The notes: generated by a model from the sequence alone, not told the origin. A stretch of 64,000 nt of DNA from Sipunculus nudus (GCA_026874595.1 CM049318.1:52166750-52230749); one strand, 5' to 3'. Positions 19,501 to 30,791 are shown, counted from the first letter of the stretch. Numbers and translations: made by a program.

Positions 19501-22475
19501 ATGCTATTGCCTTGAGAAGTGTGCCAGGTTCAGTTGAGCGACCTATCCCATAGGCCACTTGTAAGTATCATTAGTAACTTAAATTATTAAACTGATATCA
19601 GAAGTGACCTGATTATTTCGCGATAAAGTCACTGAATACATATTTAAATTATCTTTCTAACAGATATGAACCTGGACATCTAGTCGTTCGTATTGGTGCC
19701 CACGACTGGAGGACATCGAGAGGCACAGAGCATAGCGTGGTCGCCGCCTACGTATACCCGTCATACAACCAAAGTTCATACCCCGATGATATAGCCTTGT
19801 TGAAACTACAGCATGACACTGATGCCACGCCGGCTTGTCTACCGTCCTCCTACACGCCAGTAAACCAAATATGCACCGCAGTCGGGTGGGGCAAACAGAG
19901 CACAACTGATAGTAAGTACCAGAAACCCATGGGTTCATGACCTAGCTAGACCTCTGTTTCCTTAAAATAAATCAATAATATAACTTACCATTTATTTTAT
20001 TTATTTTTAAGTCCAAACGCTGAAAAAGGCATATTCGAGCCAAAAATGTGCAGAATGGCACAAATCCAAAATTTATCTGAACACATTTGTAAATACTATC
20101 AAAGGTTAATGTGAAGTAATCATTGAATCCCTAGTTTTGTAAACTTATCAAAATTATATCACATCTAAAATATTAGAAATAACGCTTCGTAAAATAGACA
20201 GAAGTGTAATAGGGATTTGTACCTCCCAAGATCTATGGTGGCTGATTTAGGACACAGAAAAAATATTTATCTCGAGATCTCTACTTAACATCTCGATATC
20301 TCGACATAAATATTTACAAAAAATATTCTTCTCCAGGAAAAAAAATAATTTATTTCGACATCTCGAGATGTTAAGTCGATATATGTATTTGATGATCAAA
20401 AATGAAAATATAATAGAAAATGGTTATTGTGTTTTCGGGTAGGTACGTCGGGGTGGGGTGGGGTGGGGGGTGGTGCTTCAGCCCCTTAAGCCCCAATCTG
20501 GATCCACTAAGCTATAACTATAGCTCAGATTACCTTTAGTCAACCTATCAAAATCATAAATTATTTATATCCATAAATAAACGGTTTAAATACTTCGATC
20601 ATCTCTCATCATGATTTTTATTCTGCAAAATGCTCAGTTTTGGTCTTAAAGTCACTATTTACCTGCTTTATTTTAGAATTTTTGTGATACCGGCTAACTC
20701 TGCATATACATATTAAAGAACTGAACGTAATCCTTGCCTCAGAAAGGTTCTCATAACGCCACTATGACGTATAAGCATTATATCTACAGGCTACTTGTAC
20801 ACAAGGTACTTGAGCCAGTGTTCACGTACAGATCAAAACATGTAACCGAGTGATTGAACGATCTCTAGTCGATGTTGGTTAAAGTATATGAAGGAATGCA
20901 ATATTTATCATTTACAGAACTCTGCTCTCTAAATTGAAGCCAGATGTCTTTGCCGGAAGTGTTTCTATTACGATCGGTGGCCATTTTTGCGACCCCCCCC
21001 CCCCCCAACCTAAATTATTCACACGTCAATATAAACAAAAGTCACAACCTATACCCGGTGGGATTGGCTCATTTTTTATTGAAGGTTCAATAGATTATGC
21101 TTATTTGACAGACGTCAGATATCGGAGTCGGTTCCTTTAACTTTGTTTATCTTTACGTCATTTAAGCATCGAATGGTTCGTACAACGCCCACCTGGACTT
21201 ATTTTTTTTTAAATAAAATTTTATATGTTGAGATCTCGAGATGTTATGTCGAAATCTCGAGATGTTATCTCGAGAACTGGAGGTAAATATTTTTTTCTGT
21301 GTCCTCAATCAGCAACCGTACTCTTCAAATGAGTCTGCTTTAATTCGGAACAACGACCACTTTTTATATAATCTTCGCTTAGTCAGCCACCTCACAAATG
21401 CAAACACTTTATCGAGGTCCCGATGGTGGTCGTAATTTCGAGGGTTTTCTGTATTTAATGTTCATGTATGATACATTCAATCTGTGTTTTGGTATGTTAC
21501 AGCCAGTGTTCACAGTGACGTGTTACGAGAAGTGAAACTGCACGTCCGACAAGATTCCGACTGTACAAGAGGATACGGTTCTTATTACAAACCGGGAGGT
21601 ATGCTCTGTGTGGGCTATCACCCTCAAACTCAAGGAACTTTAGGGGTAAGTAAACAATAAAATTAATTAAGCTGTAGTTTTCTAAACATACAATATGCAC
21701 TGCTGCCACTTTACTTTTTATTCAGGAAAGATTTATTTTAATACTTTTTTCATACTTTTTCAGGGGTTTATACTTTTTTGTCTAAAATCATCATCTTCAG
21801 GTAGTGATAATAGACTGTTTACCTGAAATAACTGAGTGCAGAAGACATGCTTTGTCAATATTTCATAATGGTGGCATTTTATTAGCAATGATTTTTTTTT
21901 CTGCGATCTTGCCAATGTTTTTCAGAATCACTGGATCTATGGAATACTGGAATATACATGTACAAATATACATACATTCTTACCTGAAGTATCGCAGACT
22001 GTAAAATTGTACAAAAAGTATGAGTTATTTGGCATTGATTTTTACTTTTTTCATACTTTTTCTAGACATTTTAGACTTTTTTCTTTAAAGATTTTATACT
22101 TTTTTCTGTTAAAACCCAGAGTGGCAGCACTTAACATGTAAAGCAGATACCAACAAAAATTTCACTTGCGGAATACCAATGAGCAAAAATCAAAGAAAAA
22201 TTACCTACTTTTCGCTAAACGAGATATTTTAGTCAAAGACATTAGCGATGTTCCATTGTACAGCCTATCCTTGTAATACATATGTAAAATTAACACTTTT
22301 TTGTGATTTTCAGGGTGATTCTGGCAGCCCGTTGAGCTGTGTGTCAAGTACCAGTAACCGTTTTTACATGGCTGGCCTAACGTCGTTTAGTGTTCAAGGC
22401 AGGACTTATCCAGACGTATTTACGAATGTTTATTACTACAAACACTGGATAGAATATAAAATAAAATATGCGTGA
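9824..22475 (+). CDS. Gene A: secreted TSP1-containing trypsin-fold serine protease (complete, 7 coding exons)
   Basis: Joined exons 9824-10064, 10988-11299, 15242-15397, 15862-16084, 19664-19911, 21503-21645 and 22314-22475 sum to 1485 bases, i.e. 494 residues plus TGA; every junction has GT/AG ends and matching phase (1,1,1,2,1,0). Order: signal peptide (about 1-28), furin-type RNKR (42-45), Asp/Glu-rich tract (46-80), Gly run (116-126) and Pro-rich stretch, TSP1 modules (about 145-185 and 187-236), S1 protease (259-494). Catalytic residues are His303 (TAAHC), Asp353 (DIALL) and Ser444 (GDSGSP). Expected role: secreted endopeptidase with TSP1 modules for matrix or glycan contact (family knowledge); the substrate is unknown. 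Odd points: no Cys191/Cys220 pair, Gly at the position equivalent to 189, and a non-basic residue before ILGG. The start ATG has A at -3 and opens the signal peptide. Not recognised as a named gene. Confidence 0.9.
10131..10193. repeat. (TA)n microsatellite in gene A intron 1
   Basis: Near-pure AT dinucleotides with ATAAAT interruptions. A second tract lies at 10297-10344 and a third at 10814-10854, all in the first intron. Confidence 0.9.
10988..11299 (+). CDS. Gene A exon 2: Gly-rich and Pro-rich linker plus first TSP1 module
   Basis: Starts after TTGCAG (phase 1) and ends before GTAAGT at 11300 (phase 1). It encodes residues 81-184: an Arg/Asp-rich stretch, eleven Gly in a row (116-126), PAPPPPPRPAPAG, then WTRWTAWSTC, the Trp-ladder start of a TSP1 module with Cys at 155, 157, 168, 172, 182 and 184. 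The GGA/GGT codon run is purine-rich and probably unstable in length. Confidence 0.9.
11458..11472. repeat. Isolated copy of the AGGTCA-N3-TGACCT-bearing repeat
   Basis: AGGTCGcaaTGACCT (one mismatch to the IR3 palindrome) sits in a ~150-bp segment (about 11370-11500) with the same neighbouring words (GGGCACAAATCGTAAC, GTCTTCTAGC) as the array at 18.2-18.8 kb and the fragment at 25.3 kb. Confidence 0.55.
12728..13345. repeat. ~147-bp tandem array, four units
   Basis: Units begin near 12732, 12884, 13031, 13178 and (partial) 13327 with TGTCAAGCTGGCCAAATG-like text, followed by CGAGATTTGGCCAGTC. The unit length is about 3x49, so frames stay open across units on both strands. These frames are not genes. 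Confidence 0.85.
13404..13662. repeat. Tandem hairpin array
   Basis: Four ~70-bp units start GACATACGCAACTGACC. Three contain the inverted repeat GCTTGCCGGAATC - 3 nt - GATTCCGGCAAGC: perfect 13-bp arms at 13504-13516/13520-13532, near-perfect at 13428-13457 and 13571-13599. The fourth holds only one arm. Confidence 0.85.
15242..15397 (+). CDS. Gene A exon 3: second TSP1 module
   Basis: A symmetrical phase 1-1 exon, typical of shuffled extracellular modules. It encodes WQWKEWGPWSAC then GCGSGTKERSRQYC, with Cys at 198, 204, 216, 221, 231 and 235 (six cysteines, as expected for TSP1). The acceptor is a tandem CAGCAG at 15239-15244, so the exon may begin at 15242 or 15245 without changing frame. 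The donor is GTAATA at 15398. Confidence 0.92.
15661..15701. repeat. (TA)n in gene A intron 3
   Basis: AT dinucleotide run with one GATA interruption. A 17-base G run follows at about 15790. Confidence 0.9.
15862..16084 (+). CDS. Gene A exon 4: linker, mature protease N-terminus and catalytic His
   Basis: Follows a strong polypyrimidine tract ending CTTCAG. It encodes the inter-chain Cys246 (matching C1 of chymotrypsinogen, partner Cys369), the activation junction ALHS/ILGG at 258-259, PGSWPWIVGI, and CGGTIINRKWILTAAHC with catalytic His303 and the C42-C58 type disulfide (288/304). Phase 1 in, 2 out; the donor is GTGAGT at 16085. Confidence 0.95.
16311..16573. repeat. Duplicated 88-bp unit with (TA)n, then (ATT)n
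   Basis: CATTTTTGTAATAAAATAACC plus ~30 bp plus a (TA)n tract occurs at 16311 and again at 16399. It is followed by ~57 bp of ATT triplets (16516-16573). This lies in gene A intron 4. Confidence 0.9.
17200..17480. repeat. Dispersed repeat family member (diverged)
   Basis: Shares AACTCACACAATCATAAACGG-type text and a tail near TTTCTAGTT with copies at 24900-25045 and 38100-38445. Family unknown. Confidence 0.45.
18220..18830. repeat. Degenerate tandem repeat bearing four palindromic AGGTCA-N3-TGACCT motifs
   Basis: Four units of about 120-165 bp. Each carries an IR3 motif: 18314-18328 (one mismatch), 18455-18469 (perfect AGGTCActgTGACCT), 18574-18588 (one mismatch), 18738-18752 (one mismatch). 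Shared flanking words include TTAACAAGGCACAAATC and CTAAGGAAGTT. It lies in gene A intron 4. Confidence 0.75.
19664..19911 (+). CDS. Gene A exon 5: catalytic Asp segment
   Basis: The acceptor TTTCTAACAG ends at 19663 and the donor GTAAGT begins at 19912; phase 2 in, 1 out. It encodes residues 312-393, with VVRIGAHDW, YPDDIALLKL (catalytic Asp353), ACLPSS (Cys369, chain-linking) and CTAVGWGK (Cys381, partner Cys450). Confidence 0.95.
20236..21318. mobile_element. ~1.08-kb TIR element in gene A intron 5
   Basis: Inverted ends share GCTGATTKAGGACACAG followed by A-rich sequence and several ATCTCGAGAT palindromes (about 75 bp each end), flanked by TA on both sides (20234-20235, 21319-21320). No coding capacity for a transposase. 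Non-autonomous DNA transposon by structure. Confidence 0.7.
21503..21645 (+). CDS. Gene A exon 6: S1 pocket segment
   Basis: The acceptor ends TTACAG at 21502 and the donor is GTAAGT at 21646; phase 1 in, 0 out. It encodes residues 395-441 with Cys414/Cys429 (the C168-C182 pair), then CVGYHPQTQGTLG. Aligned without gaps to trypsin, residue 189 is Gly438 and residue 191 is Leu440, where trypsins have Asp and Cys. Confidence 0.92.
22314..22475 (+). CDS. Gene A exon 7: catalytic Ser and C-terminus
   Basis: The acceptor ends GATTTTCAG at 22313, phase 0. It encodes GDSGSPLSC (Ser444, Cys450), AGLTSFSVQG, where trypsins have SWG plus Cys220, then PDVFTNVYYYKHWI and a short basic tail, ending TGA at 22473-22475. 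Confidence 0.95.
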   Translation, partial: GDSGSPLSCVSSTSNRFYMAGLTSFSVQGRTYPDVFTNVYYYKHWIEYKIKYA

Positions 22476-24172
22476 CGGCACTTCCTTCTAAATGACAAAA
22501 AAATGACAAAACGTATATGTGGAAAATCAATCGGCAGGACCGTTGATATTCATTGTTTACAATTCAGGCTGGAATGTGTACTGTTATATATCTTATTATA
22601 TATGGTAAAAACCAATAGATTGAGATTCAGGGCTCAATTCAAGACTGCACATCTGGTTTGTCAGACTTGAATTTGTCAGCTGTTCTGAACTCGTTAACCT
22701 AGTCACTCTGACACACACATATACACACATACAGACACAGATAATCATAGGCTGAGCTATCCACAGACCACCGAAAATGAAGGGACATTAATCCTATAAG
22801 CAAATATCAGGGGCAGTTTCAGATTATACACACACACACACACATATATATATAAATATATATATATATAATCCAGTGGAGTTATGGAGCTTAAAAATAA
22901 GTACAATATCTACTGGAGGATTATTTTTTATCATAAAATAGTACTTAAATTTGTCTCTAGGAGAAGTTTATCACTTATAAATCTACAGTCTTTGCTTAAT
23001 GGTTCAAGAAAAAGCTCTTTAGATTTCTTTTGAAAATGCCACAACAAGAGTGATCTATGCCTTGTGAGATATGTTCAAGTTATGCTCGAGATGACACCAT
23101 TCTACGGTGAAGAGTGCATAGACTTACGCTATGACAGACCACAGGCGTAGACTAATTAACAGCTAGATACGCAAGGTATTTATTGCTTGATTACTCAACC
23201 TATACGTATATTATAGTTTTTTGGGGGGTTTGAATATCGTTAACTTGAAAAAACGGCATAACTGGCTTAACTTCAATGGTTTTTTATGAAATATGATATT
23301 TTTGTGTGACCTGTAGTTAGACTCTTTCGTTATTTTCTGTGTTATTCTTGGTCTTTTTGCGTTTATAATTTATGAAACAAGTTCCCATTCACAACTGGTG
23401 CACCATTAAAACAACTGCCGCAGAGTAGCGTGGTCGGTGCATGAATCAAATAAGTAATTTAGAAAATGACGAACGACGGCAGTGACTTGTTGCATATTAT
23501 CCTCATTGTGGGACCTTTCGTCCTAAATTATATGCAATGGAAGCACTCAATTGTGCATGCAGTGACGTCAACCCACATACGGCGACATTCCTTTAGGGTG
23601 GATCATATATATGAAGTTTACACTTGCTAAATGGATTTTTGTATATTATTTTCGTGTTATCTGTTAGAATAGATAAAATACCTTCATTAAAAAGCAAACG
23701 ATGTTCCTGAATTAGCACTGCATATATAGATTGCTTGTCCTTATTCAACAAACTCAGCCTTAGGTTAAGAATAATGTATATAGAATCTGTTGATATTCTG
23801 TATAGAATTTGTTGATATTTACCTCAAAACGGATAATTAATTTCCTGACATACAAGTATTTATGAACGGACGAACTGTCTTCTTGCTATATAAGCAATTA
23901 TAAATAATTGAGGTCAGTATACGACTTTCCGATGCAGACTGAAATTAAAAGAGAATGCAGAAAGAATGAAATCGAACAATCGAGTTTGTACGAAACTACA
24001 TATTCACGTAAATATGTATAACATTATCAATTCACTAATATGTGTAAGATATTTCCATATTTATCTTAATAAATTGAACCATTTATATTTAACTGTAAAC
24101 CGCTGTAGTTGGTTGTATTACTTTACCCGTATTGAAACTGGGTTCTCAAGTTCACATAATGTGTTTAAGACA

Positions 24173-24178
24173 AATAAA
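24173..24178 (+). terminator. Candidate polyadenylation signal downstream of gene A
   Basis: AATAAA about 1.7 kb beyond the stop; another lies at 24592-24597. ATTAAA variants occur nearer (about 23403 and 23684). The sequence alone does not show which is used. Confidence 0.2.
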
Positions 24179-25504
24179 TCTACCTAAAATGATAATGTCT
24201 AGGCAGTAACCTGAATACAGTGGTAGGTTGTAGAATAACAATGCACAACGGGGGCGGATTCAGTGTCAAAAACGGGGCTAGTCCAAAGTTGCCATTGATT
24301 AAATATTGCATTTATTTATCTAAAAAAAATGCTCGATAGATCATCGTGATCATTCATTATATATTGTCCACTAACACACATGGTTCCTTTCACCTGATCC
24401 TTCACATGCAATCATGCACCTTGGAGGAACCACCCAATCAACCCCCTACCCCCACCCCATCCCCACAAACACACTTCACGACCCGACATGTATTCATGTA
24501 TCCGCCCCTGAATGGGACGTGTACAAACTTGCATTTTGTTTGTCACATGAGTGCCAAGAAAAATGCAAAAATATGAGTGCCAAATATTATGAATAAAATG
24601 TTTAAAACACCTGTTGTTGTCTTTGTTATAAGTCAGCCCAGCCTGATGTGAATACCTTGTACTTCTTCAATTAACGCAATCAGGTTATGCTAGCACTGTA
24701 ATGGAGATTAAATGATGCCTTATTAAGTCTGATGTTATTCAAATGGACTAACCCAAACTAAGATCTTCCTTGTCAGAGTGAAGATCGTGGCTGATCCAGG
24801 CTTGGAGAAACTGGCTTTTTTAACATTGATTTTTGTGTGGATCTGGCACTTGATCCTGATTCAGGAAAGTCATTAAGGAATACTCACAAATGCACAGTCA
24901 CGTATGCACAAGTGTACCTGGGAACAGTGGCCGAATAAGTGAATGCAAACACGGTTTTGGGAGCGTCCACGATATGGACCCCCTAATGTCGGAGGCTTCC
25001 ATTCCTTAGAATGAAATTTCTAGTTATCAATATTGTAATGTATTCCATTATCTGTTGAGTTGTGTGTTATTTCAATATATTCTTGTCACAAGGCGTAAAT
25101 TTAATGGGAATATCAACTCCCGCATTTTTTTATTTAAAATGCCGGTGATGTTCACTGGATCAACTAGTTGGAGGTTATACTTATGTCTATGTTTATGTTA
25201 TTGATCATGGAATGTTTCACCAGTTTCTGTAGAATGGTGGCGCCCCCTGTATTTTCTCCCCTTTTTCTCTCTATAATCGAGACCTCTTAAGATGCGTTCA
25301 TATGTTAACAGGGCACAAATCGTTACAACTGGACCTAGAATCTTCTCTCTTGATATGCAGGGAGGCCCCATGAAAAGTCTTCGTCAAAACCTGAAATTAG
25401 GTCTCTGTAACCCATAACCTCTGAGCTATTGGGCTCCGAAGTACCTCCCAGAATAATGGAAAAAATTGATACAAAAGCTCAGGTTTCTGATCGACTATTG
25501 GTTA

Positions 25505-25848
25505 GGGGTCGAGACCACCCTCCCCCCCCCCCCCCCCCACAATCTTTTTTAAGACAATTTTAAACCATGACAGGTCAAATAATCTCACAATGACACTCGT
25601 TGATGCAATGGATTCAAAAAACTTTAGTGAGTTTAACATTTTATGGTTTAGTTCGATACAGAAATTCCACGGAGTTTAGTAATGAATGGGTCCCAAAGAA
25701 AACTTGAAAGTTTAGGCAAGCTATTCCAGGCACGAATCCGGAGAGAAGGGTTGGGGGTCGAGACCACCCTCCCCCCCCCCCCACCCACCTTTTTTAAGAC
25801 AATTTTAAACCATGACAGGTCAAATAATCACACAATGACACTCGTTGA
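25505..25848. repeat. Duplicated ~95-bp segment with poly-C
   Basis: GGGGTCGAGACCACCCTCCC, a poly-C run, then AAGACAATTTTAAACCATG through CACTCGTTGA occur at 25505-25603 and again at 25753-25848 with few differences. The spacing is 248 bp. Confidence 0.85.
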
Positions 25849-28800
25849 CCCCCCCCCCCCCCCCTTGCAAAAAATCCTGGATTCGCGCCTGTATTCACCC
25901 ATAGCTATTCTACAGACATTTCCTGATATCTGGCTTACTCTGCGTACGTATTAATGAACTCTCGGTAATTTTTTTTTTTTAAGAAAAGTTAATATAACGG
26001 CTGTGACGGATGCACGAACTTGTTTCTCAACATGGTGTTAGTTAACACAGCAGTGTTGACAAAAATACATGTAACCTAAGATGGTTGGTTGCTTATATGC
26101 AGAAGTTGAAAAGTAACCAGATGTAAAAGTAGTTCATCTGACTAGTTCAGGTGCCTCTAGGTGTCCTTGTTGTATGTGCTGGATTATTTTAGCGACCCCA
26201 TACATGTTATAAACACGTGGATATAAAAAAAACAAAAACAAACAGCCTGTGTGCAGTGGGATATGCCTTTTCTGGCCTGTTTTTTATATAAAGATAAAAG
26301 GTTCAAGCGATTATTTTTATTTAATAGACGTCGTCTATCGGAATAGGAAAATTTAAATATTATGACAACTGAACAGTTGGAGCATCTCGGAAAGATTATC
26401 TAAAAATAAATTATTATATTTGGTGTATATCCGTCACATGCAATTAACAAAGGAATTAGAATGTTGTGTATTATTTAAAGCTTAAGTTCGTCTTGGAACT
26501 AATATGCTTTCTCATTTTATGACATCCCTAGATGAAAAGAATGACAAACCTTTTTAATTGGGCACTTAAATTCATGCAAATTGGTTAAATTCTCAGAAAT
26601 TAAAAAAGAAAATACTCTACGAAAGTCCCGAAACCACGGAGTATGTCTTTGATGTTCAATACAAACATGTGTTGAGACATAACCTCCTTTCTCATTTTTT
26701 ATGAACTACATCTCTGCTGTGGATTGGTGAATATTTATCATTCAGCGTAAAGATCTTAATGTTAATCAAGTGATTACCGTGACTCTAAAGTTAATTGTTT
26801 GGATGATGAATCAATGACGGGTGCAACAAAAAGTCTGGAATCCCTGTTCAACAGTGACACACCGTAGCTGACACCAGTAACTGTATTTGCTGTAATACCT
26901 GTCATGAGATACATTTGCTGTTCATGTTATTTATTAGTAATGCAGGGAGCGGCCACCATATGGAATGTACGAACATGGCCTGGCTCACTCACGTGACAGC
27001 GGTACACAAAGATCAGTTAGTAGATAAAACTTTTTTTCTTACTAAAAACGCCCACGTATGGCGCATGCTAACCTAATGGCTATATTAATACACACGTCAC
27101 CTTCACACAGTGACGCCCATATAAACATATATACTGCTTTTATATATATTGTTAATTTAAACAATATTAGTATTGCACTAATATTCAAATTCAACAAAAT
27201 ATATGAGTACATGTACAATCCACATGGATAATATATAATGCAAATCATTTAACATGATTAAGTATGGGTTCAAAACAATATTAAGCACGTACATTAAGAA
27301 GAGCAACGTACCGGACTGGCCAATCTTTAAAGGAGGGTTTATATTTAATTCTTAATATTTTGCTTTTAATTGTTTACAGTAAATTAAATATGCTTATATA
27401 ATGTACACATACATACACATACACAGTTATATCATATAGGGGTCATCTTAAGTGACAATTTAAAATTATGTGTTTATACTATTAGAGCACAGAGCACTGA
27501 CATATATCATCATGGTGTCTGCTTTCCGCTCGACCTGTTTCGCACAAGAAGTCGCCGCCCAGACTTTGGACGAGATTTGTCACCTGAGTTTACGACTTGT
27601 AGGTCGTCCTCGTGTCATGACGTGGGGACTCGTGTGTTTAAAATCCAGGGCAGTATATGACCAGAATTAAAACCAAACCATGATGGTTTACGCATTGTCA
27701 ATTTTTTAACGACCCTGATTTGTAGATAACATTATTTATTGATGGGAAAACCTATAAAACTCGTTACATTCGTAGTCTTGGTTGAGATAAATAAAATAAC
27801 TTGAGATGTGGTTTGAGACTTCATGCATAACTCCGCCAGGATCCTTATCAAACTTTCCTATGTTATACAAACAAATTTCGTTTTTCACGGTCCACTAACC
27901 CTACAGTTATAATCACAGCTTAGGCAGATCTAGAACAAAGACGGTCCCCACTACCAATAAATGTGCCGAGCTCTCAGCCGGGACTGCTGAGTATCATGTA
28001 ACATATCATGGTGATCCAGATTACACCAAAATTTGATGGATTGTTCTTTTTGTAACCTGATCCCACCATAGCCTTTCATTAAGCAATACCTTCATGTATT
28101 GTTTAGACAAGTTGCTAGCAGACAAACAAGCCAACCACGTGACCAGCCAAGAAGAAAACATAATACCTCGCCACTTAGCAGTAGCATTATAAATGAAATA
28201 TGTATCATGATTTGGAAATGATTTCAAAAATACCATTTTACTGATTTTAGGAAATAACTATACTGTTAAATAACAGTTTATATTTATCAAAGATTCCATT
28301 CAATACAAGGTGCAATAAAGAACGCTACCCCGAAGGGCATACCTTCACCTTAGCATAAGGACCGCCCCGAAATTAAAATGAGACAAGCTTAACAAATATA
28401 AGTTTACTACAAAATATCCAGTGGACCTGACCCCAATTTATATTGAAATGGAGAAATGTATTTTGTACGTTATAATGTCGAATTCAGAAAAACATTGCGA
28501 AATAAGCTGAGAATGGATCTAAAGGTAGCAAAACTAGCAAAAACCCAAAGGTTGTTTTAGATTCTTATTAGAACCATAAAGGATATATTATTTGAAATAT
28601 GATATAGTGATGGTACATATATTTTTGACATTTTCTTTCATTTCCATATGATATTTCAACTTTAAAATAAAAAAAAATAATAATAAACAGTACGCTATTA
28701 TAAGCATGCACCCAGTAACCCCAATTAGGAGGCAAATATTGGACAATATAACAATATCTCCAAAGGGTTTTTTTCCTGCCAAAATTTTGTTTCCTTGTTA

Positions 28801-29317
28801 AAAAATGAAATTTTAAATTTTAAATGAATAAAAATATAAAATTTCACTTTTAAGGTAGATAGAGACATGATAGAGGGAAAACAAAAAAAAAACCTTTTGA
28901 GATATTGACATGTAGTTTAATATAAGTCCACTAAAATGTGGTCTACTGTTACTGGGTTTTTAAGATAGCGTATACCTTTTAAAAAATTAATTTTGTTTTA
29001 AATGTGACAAAATCATGTTAGTTTTATTGGAAAATTCAAAACTATACCAACAGAAACAACACTGTACCAGGTTTAAAATATACTTTTTTGGGTCTATAAT
29101 AAATTTAGTATAGTTTATGGGCTGATTTTAGATTTAAAGGTTTTTGTCAGTTCTGCTACATGAAACTAATCAAAATGAGGAGACCAATAAGATATACTTT
29201 CCTTGAAAATTAGGGATTTTATTAGTAACATTTTTAGATATTATTTTAAATAAGAAATATTAGCCTCTCAAAGCCAGAGTGGCTCTTCCCACATTTTGAA
29301 ACACATCATGGTCAAAA

Positions 29318-29484
29318 GCAAACATATATTATGAAAAATGTTGCTATATGCAAACGATTAAGTTTATTATACTGACCTTGACTGTTTTCCATATTGGGTA
29401 AAAACAAACTTATATTATGAAAAATGTTGTCACATGCAAACGATTAAGTTTATTATACTAACCGTGACTGTTTTCCATTTTGGG
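29318..29484. repeat. 82-bp tandem duplication
   Basis: Two adjacent copies of ATTATGAAAAATGTTG...CAAACGATTAAGTTTATTAT...GACTGTTTTCCAT, about 90% alike. No coding content. Confidence 0.85.
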
Positions 29485-29674
29485 AATGGACCATTCTTGC
29501 ATTCAGTTGTAATAAAACGTCACCATCTAAGGATTAACCATGTTGACATTCAGCTATTCTAGTTGCCCTCTTGATTGGGTTTGATAAATCGGTATAATGA
29601 ATTAACGAATTGAAAAATCTTGTGATGTATTGTCTGTGAACCGTGCGTCTACTGCATAACGTATGTTACTTTTG

Positions 29675-29800
29675 GCCTGAAGAAGGGGGCTGCACCCCCG
29701 AAAGCTTGTGTCAAGAGTGACAACACCAGCTAGTCTACATAAAGGTATCATATATCTACTTCACTTACTCATATATACAGACTAGCACGGCAATTCAAAC
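29675..29800 (+). mobile_element. Retroelement-terminus-like segment with hammerhead-core motif
   Basis: CTGAAGA (29677-29683), a GGGGG/CCCCC hairpin, then GAAA resembles the CUGANGA - stem II - GAAA core of hammerhead ribozymes. CAGACTAGCACGG follows ~90 bases later and recurs as CAGACTAACACGG near 42194. Stem I pairing could not be found, so activity is doubtful. Confidence 0.35.
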
Positions 29801-30698
29801 CTTATACTTTTGGCCTTGTTGGATTAACAATAAAATCTGTCAAGGGCTTTATGAAGGGGATCATTTGTAATTAAAATTTAAAAAAATAGTACAAAAAAAT
29901 CCCAAACTAAGCAAGTGTGACAAAAACTTAAGAAGGTAACATGGTTTATAAGATACGCCAGTCGTCTTAATTACACGTGAATATGAGTAAAGGTATTAGA
30001 TTCATATTGGATACACCTGCCTTCCAAATGAGAACTTGATATATGTAACGATGTTTCAGTTGTACCATGTGAATTGTCTACGGACGGACATAAAAGACAA
30101 GGAAGTATATATAACCTTTATAAAAACGGTCCGGTTGACATACGAACGGAGCTGAAGATTATATAAATATATGGGAGATGCTGGTTCGAAAGTGACGGTG
30201 GCAGTGACATATAGCTGTTATGTTTTATGTGACGGTTACAAAACGTTTGGACTTGAGATGACAGGCTGTGGGATCAGTACGACTGGCTTCTCCAGAAGAA
30301 AGGCGTGAACTAGTTATAATCTGGCGCCAGGTTGCAGTACCTGTCATAAGCGTTGCCTCACAGCGAGAGCATGTCTTATCAGCTATATCGACAATGCCAA
30401 TCCAATAAGGGCACAACAACTAGATGTCAGTGTTCGAATACAGGTGTCGCTAATATGCAACACAGGTCTGTTATGGAGTACGCATTTGGAATAAAAAGAC
30501 CAACAAAACTGGAGAGTGTATATGGACATAATCAAGATTTTTTTTTACATGAACAAAACACATGAAGGCTTTTTTTCTGTAACATAATTTATTTTACAAT
30601 AACACCCTATAGTAAAAACATAAGACTAATTGTTCATAATTATTATGGCATTTATATGCGTGTGAAAAACATATCGCACACTTTATTGTCCAATTACG

Positions 30699-30722
30699 AG
30701 AGAGAGAGAGAGAGAGAGAGAG
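30699..30722. repeat. (GA)n microsatellite
   Basis: About 12 GA dinucleotides just before SINE copy 2. Confidence 0.9.
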
Positions 30723-30791
30723 GTTACGCATTGAACCCAGGCTTTTCTTTCGCTCCTCCGGTTAACAGTTTTACACAGTATAAATATTGTT

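Larger units (their letters stand above)
22476..30777. other. Region 3' of gene A
   Basis: No supported gene. It contains gene A's presumed 3' UTR (first 1-2 kb), a (CA)n/(TA)n tract near 22830-22870, dispersed repeat text at 24900-25045 and 25297-25450, a duplicated ~95-bp segment at 25.5/25.75 kb, a duplicated 82-bp segment at 29.3 kb, and a hammerhead-core-like hairpin at 29677. Confidence 0.5.

Noticed and set aside
27470-27670. 66-residue plus-strand frame with a hydrophobic start
   Set aside because: No domain match, no partner exons and no conserved features; not supported as a gene.
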